Assembly: GCF_002042965.1 (NCBI RefSeq) | Contig: NZ_MZNT01000012.1 | Location: 238,921-302,920 of the forward strand | DNA: 64,000 nt | DNA from: Paenibacillus sp. 32352 | Lineage (GTDB): Bacteria > Bacillota > Bacilli > Paenibacillales > NBRC-103111 | Direction: 5' to 3' | Shown here: positions 17,911 to 27,455 of the stretch, one piece after another | How the letters are laid out: every line of letters starts with the position of its first letter | Numbering within the stretch: the first letter of the stretch is position 1 | Notes under the pieces: generated by a model | Database searches by the model: none | Told to the model about the DNA's origin: nothing | What the model saw: the letters and a program-made list of their open reading frames with translations, nothing else | Program-made: the position numbers and the translations under genes

Positions 17911-19986
17911 ATGAGTCAACGCAAGCCGCTTTTTCCACAACTAAACTGGATGCTGCATGGGGCGGATTACAATCCCGAGCAATGGATTCATATGCCGGAA
18001 GTCTGGGATGAGGATGTGCGCCTGATGCATCTTGCCAAGTGCAATGTCATGACCATGGGCATGTTCTCATGGTCCAGCCTGGAGCCGAAAGAAGGGCAAT
18101 TCGAGTTCGGATGGCTCGATAGAATCATCGATAAACTGAGCCGCAACGGCATCTCTTTCATCCTGGGCACGCCCAGCGGGGCGCGGCCGGCATGGCTGGC
18201 CCGGAAATACCCGGAGGTGCTGCGGGTCAGACCGGAACGGGTGCGCAATTTGTACGGAACCCGGCATAACCATTGTTATACGTCACCTGTATATCGCGAG
18301 AAGGTCAGGACCATCAATACGCTTTTGGCGGAACGTTACCGCAATCATCCCGGCTTGCTGCTGTGGCACATCTCCAACGAATACAATGGGGAGTGTCACT
18401 GCGATTTGTGCCAGGCAGCATTTCGTGGATGGCTACGGAAGAAATATGGCGATGATTTAGACCGTTTAAATTATGCGTGGTACACGACCTTTTGGAGCCA
18501 TAACTATACCGACTGGGAGGAAATAGAGTCACCCTCCCCTATCGGGGAACATATGTTACACGGCTTGCAACTGGACTGGAAACGGTTTGTCACCGATCAG
18601 AGTATTGATTTTATGCTTCAGGAAATAGAGCCGTTGAAGCGGCTTACCCCTAATATTCCCGTCACAACTAATTTCCTGGGCGGGTGCGTCATCAATTACG
18701 AACGAATGGCGGAGCATGTGGACATAGTCTCGTGGGACAGCTACCCGTATTGGCATGGAAAGAGTCCCGACTGGCAGACGGCCTGCCATACGGCTTTCAC
18801 CCACGACCGATACCGTTCGTTCAAGCCCGGGAAACCTTTTTTGCTGATGGAAAGCACTCCCAGCATGGCGAACTGGCAAGAGGTTGCCAAGCTGAAGCGG
18901 CCTGGCATGCATGCGTTGTCCTCTATTCAAGCGGTAGCCCACGGTTCCGATTCAGTGCAATATTTTCAGTGGCGCAAGAGCAGGGGGAGTTCAGAAAAGT
19001 TTCACGGCGCCGTTGTGGACCATAGCGGGCACGAGCATACCAGAGTGTTTCGCGATGTTGCAGAAATAGGCGATTTCCTTGAACGGCTGGAGCCAGTCAC
19101 TGGCACGATTGTCCCGGCAGAAACCGCGCTCATTTACGATACCGAAAATAAATGGGCGGTAGAAGGAGCCGCAGGACCGCGAAAACCTAATCTTAGCTAC
19201 GATCAGGAGGTGCTGCGCCATTACGAGCCATTCTGGAAGCAAGGGATACCGGTGGACATTGTATCCATGGATCGTCCGTTGGATCGATATAAGCTCGTAG
19301 TTGCTCCGATGCTGTATATGTTGAAGCAGGGTATGGCTGAGCGGCTCGAGGCCTTCGTCCGTTCAGGAGGCACGCTTGTCCTGACATATTGGAGCGGAAT
19401 TGTCGACGAAAACGATCTCTGCTTCTTGGATGGGTTCCCGGGACCGCTCCGCAAGCTGGCCGGAGTATGGTCAGAAGAGATTGATGCGCTGTATCCTGAA
19501 GATTGCAATTCACTTGCTATGAAGGAGGGTGGGTTGGACTTTATGGGAACGTATTCGGTATCTCTGCTGTGCGATCTGATTCATGCCGAGACAGCGGAGG
19601 TTCTTGCGGAGTACCAGGAGGATTTCTATCAAGGGTATCCTGCACTGACCTTAAACCGATTTAGAGACGGAGAGGTCTACTATATGGCGGCGCGAACCGA
19701 ACCTGCTTTTCTGGACAGCTTTTATCGTGCGATGGCCGCCCGTTGCAGGTTGAGTCGAGCACTTCAAGCGGACTGGTCGGAAGGCGTCAATGCTCAGGTG
19801 CGTACGGACGGCGTCCGGGATTACATCTTCCTTCATAATTTCACCGATCAAGAGCAGAACATTCTATTCAAGGAGTCTATCATCGATCTGGACGGTACTC
19901 CGGTCAAACAATATTTACGCCTTCCGGCATACGGATACCGTGTGTTCGTTAGAAAAGAAAGTGAATATAGCAGTGGTGTTAAATAA
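17911..19986 (+). CDS. Beta-galactosidase, glycoside hydrolase family 42
   Basis: A 691-residue cytoplasmic enzyme of the GH42 type: no signal peptide, and a usual length for the family. The N-terminal TIM barrel begins HGADYNPEQW. The acid/base residue is Glu157 in WHISNEY and the nucleophile is Glu314 in LLMESTPS. A cluster C-H-C-D-L-C just after Glu157 matches the zinc-site cysteines of several GH42 enzymes. A trimerisation-like middle domain (RYKLVVAPMLYML) and a small C-terminal beta domain follow. It should cleave beta-galactosides imported by the preceding transporter. It is the last gene of the operon, ending before the terminator at 20090. Confidence 0.93.
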   Translation: MSQRKPLFPQLNWMLHGADYNPEQWIHMPEVWDEDVRLMHLAKCNVMTMGMFSWSSLEPKEGQFEFGWLDRIIDKLSRNGISFILGTPSGARPAWLARKYPEVLRVRPERVRNLYGTRHNHCYTSPVYREKVRTINTLLAERYRNHPGLLLWHISNEYNGECHCDLCQAAFRGWLRKKYGDDLDRLNYAWYTTFWSHNYTDWEEIESPSPIGEHMLHGLQLDWKRFVTDQSIDFMLQEIEPLKRLTPNIPVTTNFLGGCVINYERMAEHVDIVSWDSYPYWHGKSPDWQTACHTAFTHDRYRSFKPGKPFLLMESTPSMANWQEVAKLKRPGMHALSSIQAVAHGSDSVQYFQWRKSRGSSEKFHGAVVDHSGHEHTRVFRDVAEIGDFLERLEPVTGTIVPAETALIYDTENKWAVEGAAGPRKPNLSYDQEVLRHYEPFWKQGIPVDIVSMDRPLDRYKLVVAPMLYMLKQGMAERLEAFVRSGGTLVLTYWSGIVDENDLCFLDGFPGPLRKLAGVWSEEIDALYPEDCNSLAMKEGGLDFMGTYSVSLLCDLIHAETAEVLAEYQEDFYQGYPALTLNRFRDGEVYYMAARTEPAFLDSFYRAMAARCRLSRALQADWSEGVNAQVRTDGVRDYIFLHNFTDQEQNILFKESIIDLDGTPVKQYLRLPAYGYRVFVRKESEYSSGVK

Positions 19987-20089
19987 ATTAGAGAGGTTAT
20001 GTCGATCAAATTCTTTGTCAACCGACAGCCAGCTTTCGCTGACGATCCTATGAATCTACTGTATTTTCATATATTGTTACACATCAAAT

Positions 20090-20130
20090 GTGGACACCCG
20101 TTCATTGAAACGGAAATGTCCACTTTTTTT
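20090..20130 (+). terminator. Intrinsic terminator closing the GH42 operon
   Basis: GTGGACA (20090-20096) pairs with TGTCCAC (20117-20123), with an inner CCGTT/AACGG stem, followed by seven T. It overlaps the open frame that runs from 19999, which argues that coding starts only at 20161. Confidence 0.8.
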
Positions 20131-20160
20131 GTGAAGCTAAAGGGGAGAGGAGGGGAGGAA

Positions 20161-20382
20161 ATGGCTTCATTTTTTCACGTGTACTGTCCGGAGGGAGTGA
20201 ACAGCAAATACCACCTGATCGTGTTAGATGATTCTAAGGAGGCGTATGCTGGGGAACGATGGCACTTCATTCTAAGAGACCTGAAAGGTTTCGGGCAGTT
20301 CCAAGGAGATAAAAAGAGTTTCAGGGATGAAGACTGCGTTCTCGAATTTGTCAAAGCAGAAAAGTTGGAAAAAAGTAATTAA
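20161..20382 (+). CDS. Small hypothetical protein
   Basis: A 73-residue frame starting at an ATG behind GGGAGAGGAGGGGAGGA, an unusually strong ribosome binding site. The product is charged and soluble (MASFFHVYCPEGVNSKYHLI), with no signal or membrane segment and no motif I recognise. It could be a small regulatory or DNA-associated protein, but nothing supports a specific job. The open frame extends upstream to 19999 across the terminator at 20090, which makes the longer version unlikely. The 360 bases after it, up to 20744, contain a perfect palindrome at 20442-20455 (CCCGAAATTTCGGG) and a possible catabolite-repression site, but no further gene. Confidence 0.5.
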   Translation: MASFFHVYCPEGVNSKYHLIVLDDSKEAYAGERWHFILRDLKGFGQFQGDKKSFRDEDCVLEFVKAEKLEKSN

Positions 20383-20664
20383 CTATCTTAATCATTAGGG
20401 ATATGAAATAGAAGAAAGGAAGACAACTGCTCCATTTTTGCCCCGAAATTTCGGGCTGTTAATTCAAGGGTTTGAAGCTACTCGAACTGCTACGGTACGG
20501 ACATGAAGTCTTCTACTCGATCACCCCGCAGTCGGACAGTCCGTTTGAAAGCGGATTTAGGTAAAAAACAAAAATCGTACAGAAAGACCTAAAGATTCTT
20601 AAGGCCTGGAATGAAGGGATCACAGTACAGTGTAAGCAACCATGGAGCGAAGCTTTAGCCAGAA

Positions 20665-20678
20665 TGGAAGCGCTTTAT
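20665..20678 (+). promoter_or_regulatory. Candidate CcpA catabolite-response element (cre)
   Basis: TGGAAGCGCTTTAT has the central AAGCGCTT symmetry of cre sites but departs from the consensus at the last two positions. It lies 65 bases upstream of the GH43 gene, where glucose repression would make sense. No clear -35/-10 pair was assigned nearby. Confidence 0.35.
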
Positions 20679-20743
20679 TGTAGAACGATCATTTCCTGTG
20701 TCAAAAAGCTCAAATATAAATCCCTAAGGAGGAAATTGTTGGA

Positions 20744-23700
20744 ATGAGGAGAATTGGTTTGTTTGCTGTGTCCCTAGCGGTACTGCTCGTAATGATGCTG
20801 ACCAATATCGCCTATGCGGATGTATCATCCCATTATCTTAACCCGCTGATGAAAGGAGCCGACCCTACCATTGAACGGCAAGACGATGGATACTATTATT
20901 CGGCGGCAGGCGATGGCAATGTTGTATTGAAACGGCATGAAACCATTCTTGGCGTTTCCACCGCGAAGAGTAAAGAGGTATGGAAGTTACCTGAAAACCT
21001 GGAATTTATATGGGGTCCCGATGCGCACAGGATCGATGGCAAATGGTACATCTATTTCGCTTCCGGTCCGAAAAATAGTGATAAAGCGGGGCGCTTTGCT
21101 TATGGCCATCCCAGCTCCTATGTTCTGGAGAACAGCTCACCCGATCCATTTGAAGGGACCTGGGAACTGAAGGGAACCTATGATAATGGAGACGGACTTA
21201 CACCCCAACAAGGATTGCTGAATACGCAAAGCTATGGACTGCCTACTGGCTTTGTCACCATCAATGGGCAGAGATACCTTACCTACACCAAATATTTCTA
21301 TTTTATAGATCCAAAAACGGGAAAAGAGAGATTTGATGAATGTCCCACGATTGTCAAAATGAAAAACCCGTGGACATTGGAAGGCGAAGAGATTACGTTA
21401 GCCAGGCCGATCTACGACTGGGAGAAGTATGTTGATAATGTTAACGAAGGCGCAGCCGTGGTGGAGCGAAACGGTAAAGTTTATTTTGCCTATTCCGCCA
21501 GCAGCTACACGCATGATAACTATGCTGTCGGCCTGTCCTGGGCCGATCTGGCTCAAAATGTGGAGAATGAAGCGGCATGGAATAAATATCCCGAGCCGAT
21601 CATGAAACGTTCGGATGAAAACAGTTCTTACTCGACAGGCTCGCCGTTATTCCTGAAATCCGAAGATGGTACAGAGGACTGGATTACATACCATGGCATA
21701 CCGACCCATAGTCAAGGGGGTAAGAACAGAGAGGTTCGCGCCCAGCGGATCAATTGGGATGACAATGACTTCATCAATCTGGGCATCCCGTCCAACCCCG
21801 GCACCGTGCTTAGCCGCCCCTCCGGGGAGGAGAAGAGCGAAATCTATGAAGCGGAAGACGCGCAAGTATCAGGGGCTGCCAGAGCAACCATGAACAGCAT
21901 CTATGCCTCATCCGGCCGATATGCCCGGTACAGCAATGGCGCTGCCAGCGACTATGTGGAGTTTACAGTCAACACCCGTACAGGGGGGATGTACTCGCTG
22001 GACTTCCGCTACAACAACAATACGGCAGAGCCGATCACCATGACGCTCAGTGTGAACCAGAAGGCACCGGCCGAGCTTGTATTCCCGTCTAATGCTGGAC
22101 CGAAGAACAAACTGAACTTCGACTTAAAAACCGTTCACAACATCCGGCTGAATGAAGGCAGCAACATCGTGCGTCTATCCGGCAAAAGCGCTTTGGGGCT
22201 GGACGCGATCATTGCCAAGAAAAGCGTCTTGTACGAAGCGGAGGGTGCGGAGCTGTCAGGAGGCACGGGCATCGCTCAAAATCATGCGGGATATAGCGGT
22301 TCAGGCTTTGTCAGCGGGTTCACGGAGCCGAACGCAGCAATCAGCTTTACCGTAAACGCTCCTCAAGCGGGCAGCTATTCAGTCAAGCTGGCTTATAGCG
22401 CGGGAGGTGAGGACGACCGAACCTTGACCATGTATGTGAACGGCGCAAAGATCAAACAAACGAGTTTCTTTGGTCTGAAGGAATGGGATAAGTGGGCTGA
22501 CCGATATGACAACGTATTCCTGAAAGAAGGAAGCAATGTCATCACCTATAAATATGAAAGCGGCGATACGGCGAATGTCAACCTCGATTATATCACCGTT
22601 ACCGAAGCGGCGACCTGGACGTATGAGGCGGAATCCGCCAAAATAACAGGCGGGGCGGATGCCCGAATCATCCAGGCTCAGGACGGCAATACGGGAATCG
22701 GTTATGTGAGCGGTATGTCCCAGGTGAACTCGTCCGTGGAATTTTCTGTGGATGCCGAGTATGCGGCCAGCTATGATCTCAAGCTGCGATACGCCACCGA
22801 GCAGAGCGGCAAAACATTGTCGCTGGAGGTGAACGGCGCGCCTGCGCAGGACATCGTCCTTCCCCACTCCGGAGGCGCCGGGATGTGGAAGGAACACACT
22901 GTAACCGTTCCCCTGAACAAGGGGAAAAACAGCATCGCCTATAGGAGCGCAGCCGGAGATTCAGGCGTCATCCGGATCGATCATATTCATCTGAATAAGC
23001 GCACTCCCTGGAAATATCAGGCGGAAGCGGCAACCCTCTCAGGCACGCCGGGGATCGGCAGAGATCGTCTGTGGTTTGAAGGCAACGGTTATGTCGGCTT
23101 ATTCCAGAAACAAGGGGATGCTGTCCGATTTGAAGTGAATGTCCCCTACACGGGGGCCTATACGTCAACCCTGCGCTATTCGGGCGTACAGTCGTCGAAT
23201 CGAACCATGACCCTGTATGTGAACGGCAACCGGGTCAAGCAAGTTTCCATGCCGCCGACAGCGAATTGGGATACTTGGATGGATGCGACCGAGACGGTCA
23301 ATCTGCAGGCCGGGAAAAACAGCATTGAATTCCGCCGTGAGGAAGGGGATACCGGCCAGCTGAATATAGACAGCCTGATCCTGGATAAATTCAGCGGTGG
23401 ATTTATGAGCACGAAGGCGAAGGAGCTTGCCCCCGAGAAGATGGTGAAAATCCAGCCGAAGCACAGCGGCAAGGCGCTTAGCGTGGCAGGGGAGAAGTAC
23501 AATCAGGGAGCAGCCCTCATCCAATTTTCCAATGGCGAAACCAACAGTCAATTGATGCGATTCGTGGATTTGGGAACGGGCTATTACCGGATTCTGATTA
23601 TGCGCGGTGAACGCTTTCTCGATATCAAGCCTGATTCGGATATCCAGGAGCTGATTCTAAATCAGACCATGGGGGAGGCCCCCATTCCTTCCGATACCGA

Positions 23701-25987
23701 GCAGTGGCGTCTGGAGAAGGAGGGCGATTATTACAAAATAATTAACAAAAGCAACGGAAAGGTAATTACGGTCAATGAAGCGTCCAAAGGAAACAACGCT
23801 GTTATAAGGTTGGCCGATGACGAGGGGAAAGACCATCAGCGGTTTAAGATTGAGCTGCGCAACCTGTATGATAATACCTTCCACGAGGTGTCGGACATTA
23901 CTGCTGTTCCGGAGGCGATGCAGGCAGGCCAGGAGCTGACTCTCTTTGGAACAGTCTCGCCGGATTGGGCCACGCGCAAAAGCATTGTCTGGAGCATCAA
24001 GGATGCCGGGCAAACGAGAGCTGCCCTGGCCGGGAACGTGCTGTCCGCAACCCGAGCGGGAACCGTCATTGTCACCGCTACGATTGAAGAAGGAAGCGAG
24101 ATCGGTGTGAACTACTCCAAGGACTTCACCATTACCGTCTTCAAGAAAGACGCGGATGTTAGTCCCGAAAAGGCCACCTATGATCTCAATGTTCCCGGAG
24201 ATGTAAGCACCAGCATCATATGGAATGAAGCCCAGTCTGTGACCGGGGTGGTATACGCAGCAACTGTAGCAGGTGCCGTACACAATGGCACATTGGGAAA
24301 GGATGATTATACGATCGGCGGGGATATGTTGACCATAAAGCGCGAGACTATGGCCTCACTGGGGTTGAAGCGCGGTGATAAGGCGGACTTCTCTATTCTG
24401 TTTAATCAGGGGAATCCCGCTGTACTTAGTGTCAATGTGGTGGACAGCTTTGCTTTGACCAGCCATCGTATTACAGTGACAGCCGAGGGACACGGCATTG
24501 CCAGCGCCAATGTACCGTCGGCGGTCAAGGATACGGCGATTACTTTAACCGCCACGCCAGATCCAGGCCAGCTCTTCAAGGGCTGGAAGGTGATCAGTCC
24601 TAGCAGCTTGAATGTGACGGACAATACCTTCATCATGCCGGACGAGGCGGTAGCGATCATGGCGATATTCGGAGCGCCGTCCTACAGAGTGACCTATAAC
24701 GGCAACGGCGCGGCAAGCGGTCACGTGCCGGTAGATGACAGCGACTATGATCAGGGCGTCACGGTATCTGTCTATGGCAATACCGGCAATCTGAAGAAGC
24801 CGGGCTATCTCTTTGCCGGCTGGAATGTGCGGGCGGATGGCAGCGGAACCGGCTACAAGGAAGGCGAGGTAATCACAATGGGCGGGGCCAATGTGACCCT
24901 GTATGCGCAATGGACGGCTCAACATCCGGGCGGTTCTACTGGAGGAGGTTCGTATGATGGGGACTCATCCGATGACAGTTCGCCATCAACAGCAACGGGC
25001 AAAGGAATGATTCCGGCGAACAGCAGCCAATTTGCGGTTCCGGCAGACAAGAAGGGCGAATACGGCATAGGGGACGAGATCAAGATCGAGATCCCTGCCG
25101 GCGCTTACCGAAAAGAATTCCAGCTTAGCATCAGCAAGATAACGGACACGCAAAAGCTGCTTGCAGGCAAAGCTGCGCCGGCCGGTCCGGTGTTCGAGAT
25201 CTGGAAGGATTTCCCCGGGGATTTCGACAAGGAAATCACGCTGACCCTTGCTTTCGATCCAGCCCAAATAAAGAAGGGTCAACAACCGGCCGTGTTCTAC
25301 TATGACGAAGCGCAAAAAAACTGGAGGGAATTAGGCGGACAAATCAATGGAGCCGCTTCTATTACGGTGAAGGTGAACAACGCTGCCAAGTTTGCGGTAT
25401 TCGGCGTCGATCAGACGGCCAGCCTGCCCGCTCCTAAACCGACGGTCAACTTGAGCGACCTGGCGGCGCATTGGGCGGAGGCCGATGTCAAACAAGCGAT
25501 TGACCTGGGAATCGTCAGCGGTTATCCGGACGGTACGTTCAAGCCGGATCGAACCGTAACGCGCGCCGAGTTTGCCGCCATGCTTGTCAATGCGCTTAAG
25601 CCGCAAGAGAACCGCCTCTACAGTACGCCATTAACGTTCAACGATAAGGAGAAGATCGGCGCATGGGCGCTGAATGCCGTGGCGCAAGCGGTGCAAGAAG
25701 GGATCATTTCCGGTTACGAGGATGGTTCATTCCGACCGGATGCCGAGATTACCCGTAGTGAGATGGTCAAGATGATCGCAGGCGCCCTGGGCCAGTCAGA
25801 CGAAAAGGCTGATACCACAGGGTTTGCGGATGACACGGCTATTCCTGACTGGGCGAGGGGTGCCGTGGCGACCTTGAGCAAGCGGGGCATTATTGAAGGC
25901 AAAGTAGGGAACCAATTCGCCCCCGGCGATCAAGCTACAAGAGCAGAGGCGATTAGAGTATTGCTGAACATGCTGCGTAACAGATAA
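20744..25987 (+). CDS. S-layer-anchored multimodular GH43 glycosidase
   Basis: A 1747-residue secreted, wall-bound enzyme. AAGGAGGAAA lies just before the ATG. The signal peptide ends near NIAYA (residue 26). The GH43 beta-propeller (about 33-360) shows base Asp40 in GADPTI, pKa-tuning Asp93 in WGPDA and general acid Glu235 in NEGAAV; GH43 suggests arabinofuranosidase or xylosidase activity. Four CBM6/35-like modules begin near 366, 496, 626 and 756, each opening with a YEAE- or YQAE-like motif. A ricin-type beta-trefoil (about 900-1040), Ig-like and CBM_X2-like modules, an InlB/Flg_new-type repeat (about 1310-1385), a Gly/Ser linker and three SLH domains (about 1563-1747, motifs TRAE, TRSE, TRAE) follow. 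Released sugars would feed the importer downstream. Confidence 0.92.
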   Translation: MRRIGLFAVSLAVLLVMMLTNIAYADVSSHYLNPLMKGADPTIERQDDGYYYSAAGDGNVVLKRHETILGVSTAKSKEVWKLPENLEFIWGPDAHRIDGKWYIYFASGPKNSDKAGRFAYGHPSSYVLENSSPDPFEGTWELKGTYDNGDGLTPQQGLLNTQSYGLPTGFVTINGQRYLTYTKYFYFIDPKTGKERFDECPTIVKMKNPWTLEGEEITLARPIYDWEKYVDNVNEGAAVVERNGKVYFAYSASSYTHDNYAVGLSWADLAQNVENEAAWNKYPEPIMKRSDENSSYSTGSPLFLKSEDGTEDWITYHGIPTHSQGGKNREVRAQRINWDDNDFINLGIPSNPGTVLSRPSGEEKSEIYEAEDAQVSGAARATMNSIYASSGRYARYSNGAASDYVEFTVNTRTGGMYSLDFRYNNNTAEPITMTLSVNQKAPAELVFPSNAGPKNKLNFDLKTVHNIRLNEGSNIVRLSGKSALGLDAIIAKKSVLYEAEGAELSGGTGIAQNHAGYSGSGFVSGFTEPNAAISFTVNAPQAGSYSVKLAYSAGGEDDRTLTMYVNGAKIKQTSFFGLKEWDKWADRYDNVFLKEGSNVITYKYESGDTANVNLDYITVTEAATWTYEAESAKITGGADARIIQAQDGNTGIGYVSGMSQVNSSVEFSVDAEYAASYDLKLRYATEQSGKTLSLEVNGAPAQDIVLPHSGGAGMWKEHTVTVPLNKGKNSIAYRSAAGDSGVIRIDHIHLNKRTPWKYQAEAATLSGTPGIGRDRLWFEGNGYVGLFQKQGDAVRFEVNVPYTGAYTSTLRYSGVQSSNRTMTLYVNGNRVKQVSMPPTANWDTWMDATETVNLQAGKNSIEFRREEGDTGQLNIDSLILDKFSGGFMSTKAKELAPEKMVKIQPKHSGKALSVAGEKYNQGAALIQFSNGETNSQLMRFVDLGTGYYRILIMRGERFLDIKPDSDIQELILNQTMGEAPIPSDTEQWRLEKEGDYYKIINKSNGKVITVNEASKGNNAVIRLADDEGKDHQRFKIELRNLYDNTFHEVSDITAVPEAMQAGQELTLFGTVSPDWATRKSIVWSIKDAGQTRAALAGNVLSATRAGTVIVTATIEEGSEIGVNYSKDFTITVFKKDADVSPEKATYDLNVPGDVSTSIIWNEAQSVTGVVYAATVAGAVHNGTLGKDDYTIGGDMLTIKRETMASLGLKRGDKADFSILFNQGNPAVLSVNVVDSFALTSHRITVTAEGHGIASANVPSAVKDTAITLTATPDPGQLFKGWKVISPSSLNVTDNTFIMPDEAVAIMAIFGAPSYRVTYNGNGAASGHVPVDDSDYDQGVTVSVYGNTGNLKKPGYLFAGWNVRADGSGTGYKEGEVITMGGANVTLYAQWTAQHPGGSTGGGSYDGDSSDDSSPSTATGKGMIPANSSQFAVPADKKGEYGIGDEIKIEIPAGAYRKEFQLSISKITDTQKLLAGKAAPAGPVFEIWKDFPGDFDKEITLTLAFDPAQIKKGQQPAVFYYDEAQKNWRELGGQINGAASITVKVNNAAKFAVFGVDQTASLPAPKPTVNLSDLAAHWAEADVKQAIDLGIVSGYPDGTFKPDRTVTRAEFAAMLVNALKPQENRLYSTPLTFNDKEKIGAWALNAVAQAVQEGIISGYEDGSFRPDAEITRSEMVKMIAGALGQSDEKADTTGFADDTAIPDWARGAVATLSKRGIIEGKVGNQFAPGDQATRAEAIRVLLNMLRNR

Positions 25988-26012
25988 GAGAAGCGTGAAT
26001 GCCTTCTTCGGT

Positions 26013-26043
26013 GCCGCAGGCCCATAGGCTTGCGGCGGATTTT
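26013..26043 (+). terminator. Probable terminator after the GH43 gene
   Basis: GCCGCA (26013-26018) pairs with TGCGGC (26031-26036), with an inner GCC/GGC extension, followed by a short T run (GGATTTTG). Confidence 0.5.
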
Positions 26044-26150
26044 GCGTTCCTATCAGAGCAATCATTTTGGTAGAACAACCATTTTGTAAAACGGTTACAA
26101 AAAGTTTATAGTGATTTTATTTTAAGGGAAGCGAAAACTCGAAACTTCTG

Positions 26151-26183
26151 AACAGCCCTAGCTTGATCTCAATTGGGGCTGTT
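26151..26183. other. Hairpin in the gap before the permease genes
   Basis: AACAGCCC (26151-26158) pairs with GGGCTGTT (26176-26183) across a 17-base loop, followed by a few T. The 490-base gap from 25987 to 26474 contains this, the terminator at 26013 and no gene I can support. Confidence 0.45.
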
Positions 26184-26473
26184 TGCTGTGTAATAACACT
26201 AATTGCCATTACACCGCTATCCTTCCAAAAAATGATGAATGTACAGGTATAGCTTGTTGAGAAAGCGGCGGGCTCCCTAAACAAACTAATAAACGAATGT
26301 GCCGAAAGTTAACATAAGGACTTGATAATTAAGTGGAGAACCATAAATAGAACTGCTGGATGAGAATAAGAACTATACAGCATATGGAAGTTAACGTACG
26401 ATGTGCGTAGTTCTTCATTGTGGCGCTGCAGCAAATGCTTTTGATTCTATCTATTAAAGAGAGGTGAAGAGGT

Positions 26474-27442
26474 TTGCAACAAACTACTTTAGGAGATAAG
26501 CAATTAACACAAATCCATTCTGTTAAAAAAGGGAAGATAAATACTATCCTGACCCGTCTTAGCCGAGACAAATATTTATATCTTCTCGCCGCACCTGGAA
26601 TCTTGTATTTTTTGATTTTTAAGTATATTCCCATTGGCGGAGTAGTCATTGCATTTCAGGAGTACTCGCCGTTTAAAGGAATTCTGCATAGTAAGTGGGT
26701 GGGCTTCGAAAACTTCGAAAGGTTTTTCAGTAGCAGCGAATTCTTGAAATTATTAAGAAATACAATGGTCATTAGTGTTTTAAACCTAGTTTTTTTCTTC
26801 CCTGCGCCCATCATTCTTTCTTTGCTTCTCAATGAAGCAAGAAACAGCAAGTTCAAAAGAACGATCCAAAGCATCGTATATTTGCCACATTTCTTTTCCT
26901 GGGTGATCGTTGCGGGGATCACGTTCCTGTTGTTTTCCCAATCCGGAGGCATTGTAAATGGCGTCATTCACATGATGGGTTACTCTAAGATAGACTTCTT
27001 AACGAATGAAAATTACTTTTGGGTGATGCTGACCCTGCAGTCCATATGGAAGGAAGCAGGATGGGGCACCGTCATTTTTTTGGCAGCCATAGCCGGGGTC
27101 GATCCTGCGCTTTATGAAGCAGCTAAGATGGATGGGGCTAACCGACTCCAGCAGGTGAAGCATATCACGATGCCTGCCATACAAAATGTAGTTATTACAT
27201 TATTAATTCTAAGAATGGGCCATGTTCTGGATGTAGGCTTTGAGCAGGTTTATCTCATGATGAACAGTGCAGTGACTGATGTTGCCGATGTATTCGAAAC
27301 CTACGTGTACAGGATGGGCATACAAAATGGGCAGTTTAGCTTCACTACGGCGGTTGGACTGTTTAAGTCTGTTGTAGGACTTATATTGGTAATTGCTGCT
27401 AACAAATTGGCTAGGACATACGGCAAGGAAGGCCTATATTGA
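26474..27442 (+). CDS. Sugar ABC transporter permease, LplB-type
   Basis: A 322-residue permease. It starts with TTG behind GAGGTGAAGAGG; no ATG lies in a better place. Six membrane segments are expected, the first being YLYLLAAPGILYFLIF. The EAA loop EAAKMDGANRLQQVKHITMP lies near residue 215. It is clearly related to the permease at 14254 but not a recent copy. Its partner permease starts 13 bases after its stop, and the binding protein comes third, the reverse of the order in the GH42 locus. Confidence 0.92.
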   Translation: MQQTTLGDKQLTQIHSVKKGKINTILTRLSRDKYLYLLAAPGILYFLIFKYIPIGGVVIAFQEYSPFKGILHSKWVGFENFERFFSSSEFLKLLRNTMVISVLNLVFFFPAPIILSLLLNEARNSKFKRTIQSIVYLPHFFSWVIVAGITFLLFSQSGGIVNGVIHMMGYSKIDFLTNENYFWVMLTLQSIWKEAGWGTVIFLAAIAGVDPALYEAAKMDGANRLQQVKHITMPAIQNVVITLLILRMGHVLDVGFEQVYLMMNSAVTDVADVFETYVYRMGIQNGQFSFTTAVGLFKSVVGLILVIAANKLARTYGKEGLY

Positions 27443-27455
27443 GGGGGTGGAGACA

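Noticed and set aside
20442..20455. Perfect palindrome CCCGAAATTTCGGG as a terminator
   Set aside because: It has no T run and no loop; it may be a protein site, but nothing connects it with a regulator.
23657..24283. Minus-strand open frame of 208 codons inside the GH43 gene
   Set aside because: It is a shadow of a GC-biased coding region; the sense strand has consistent domains.
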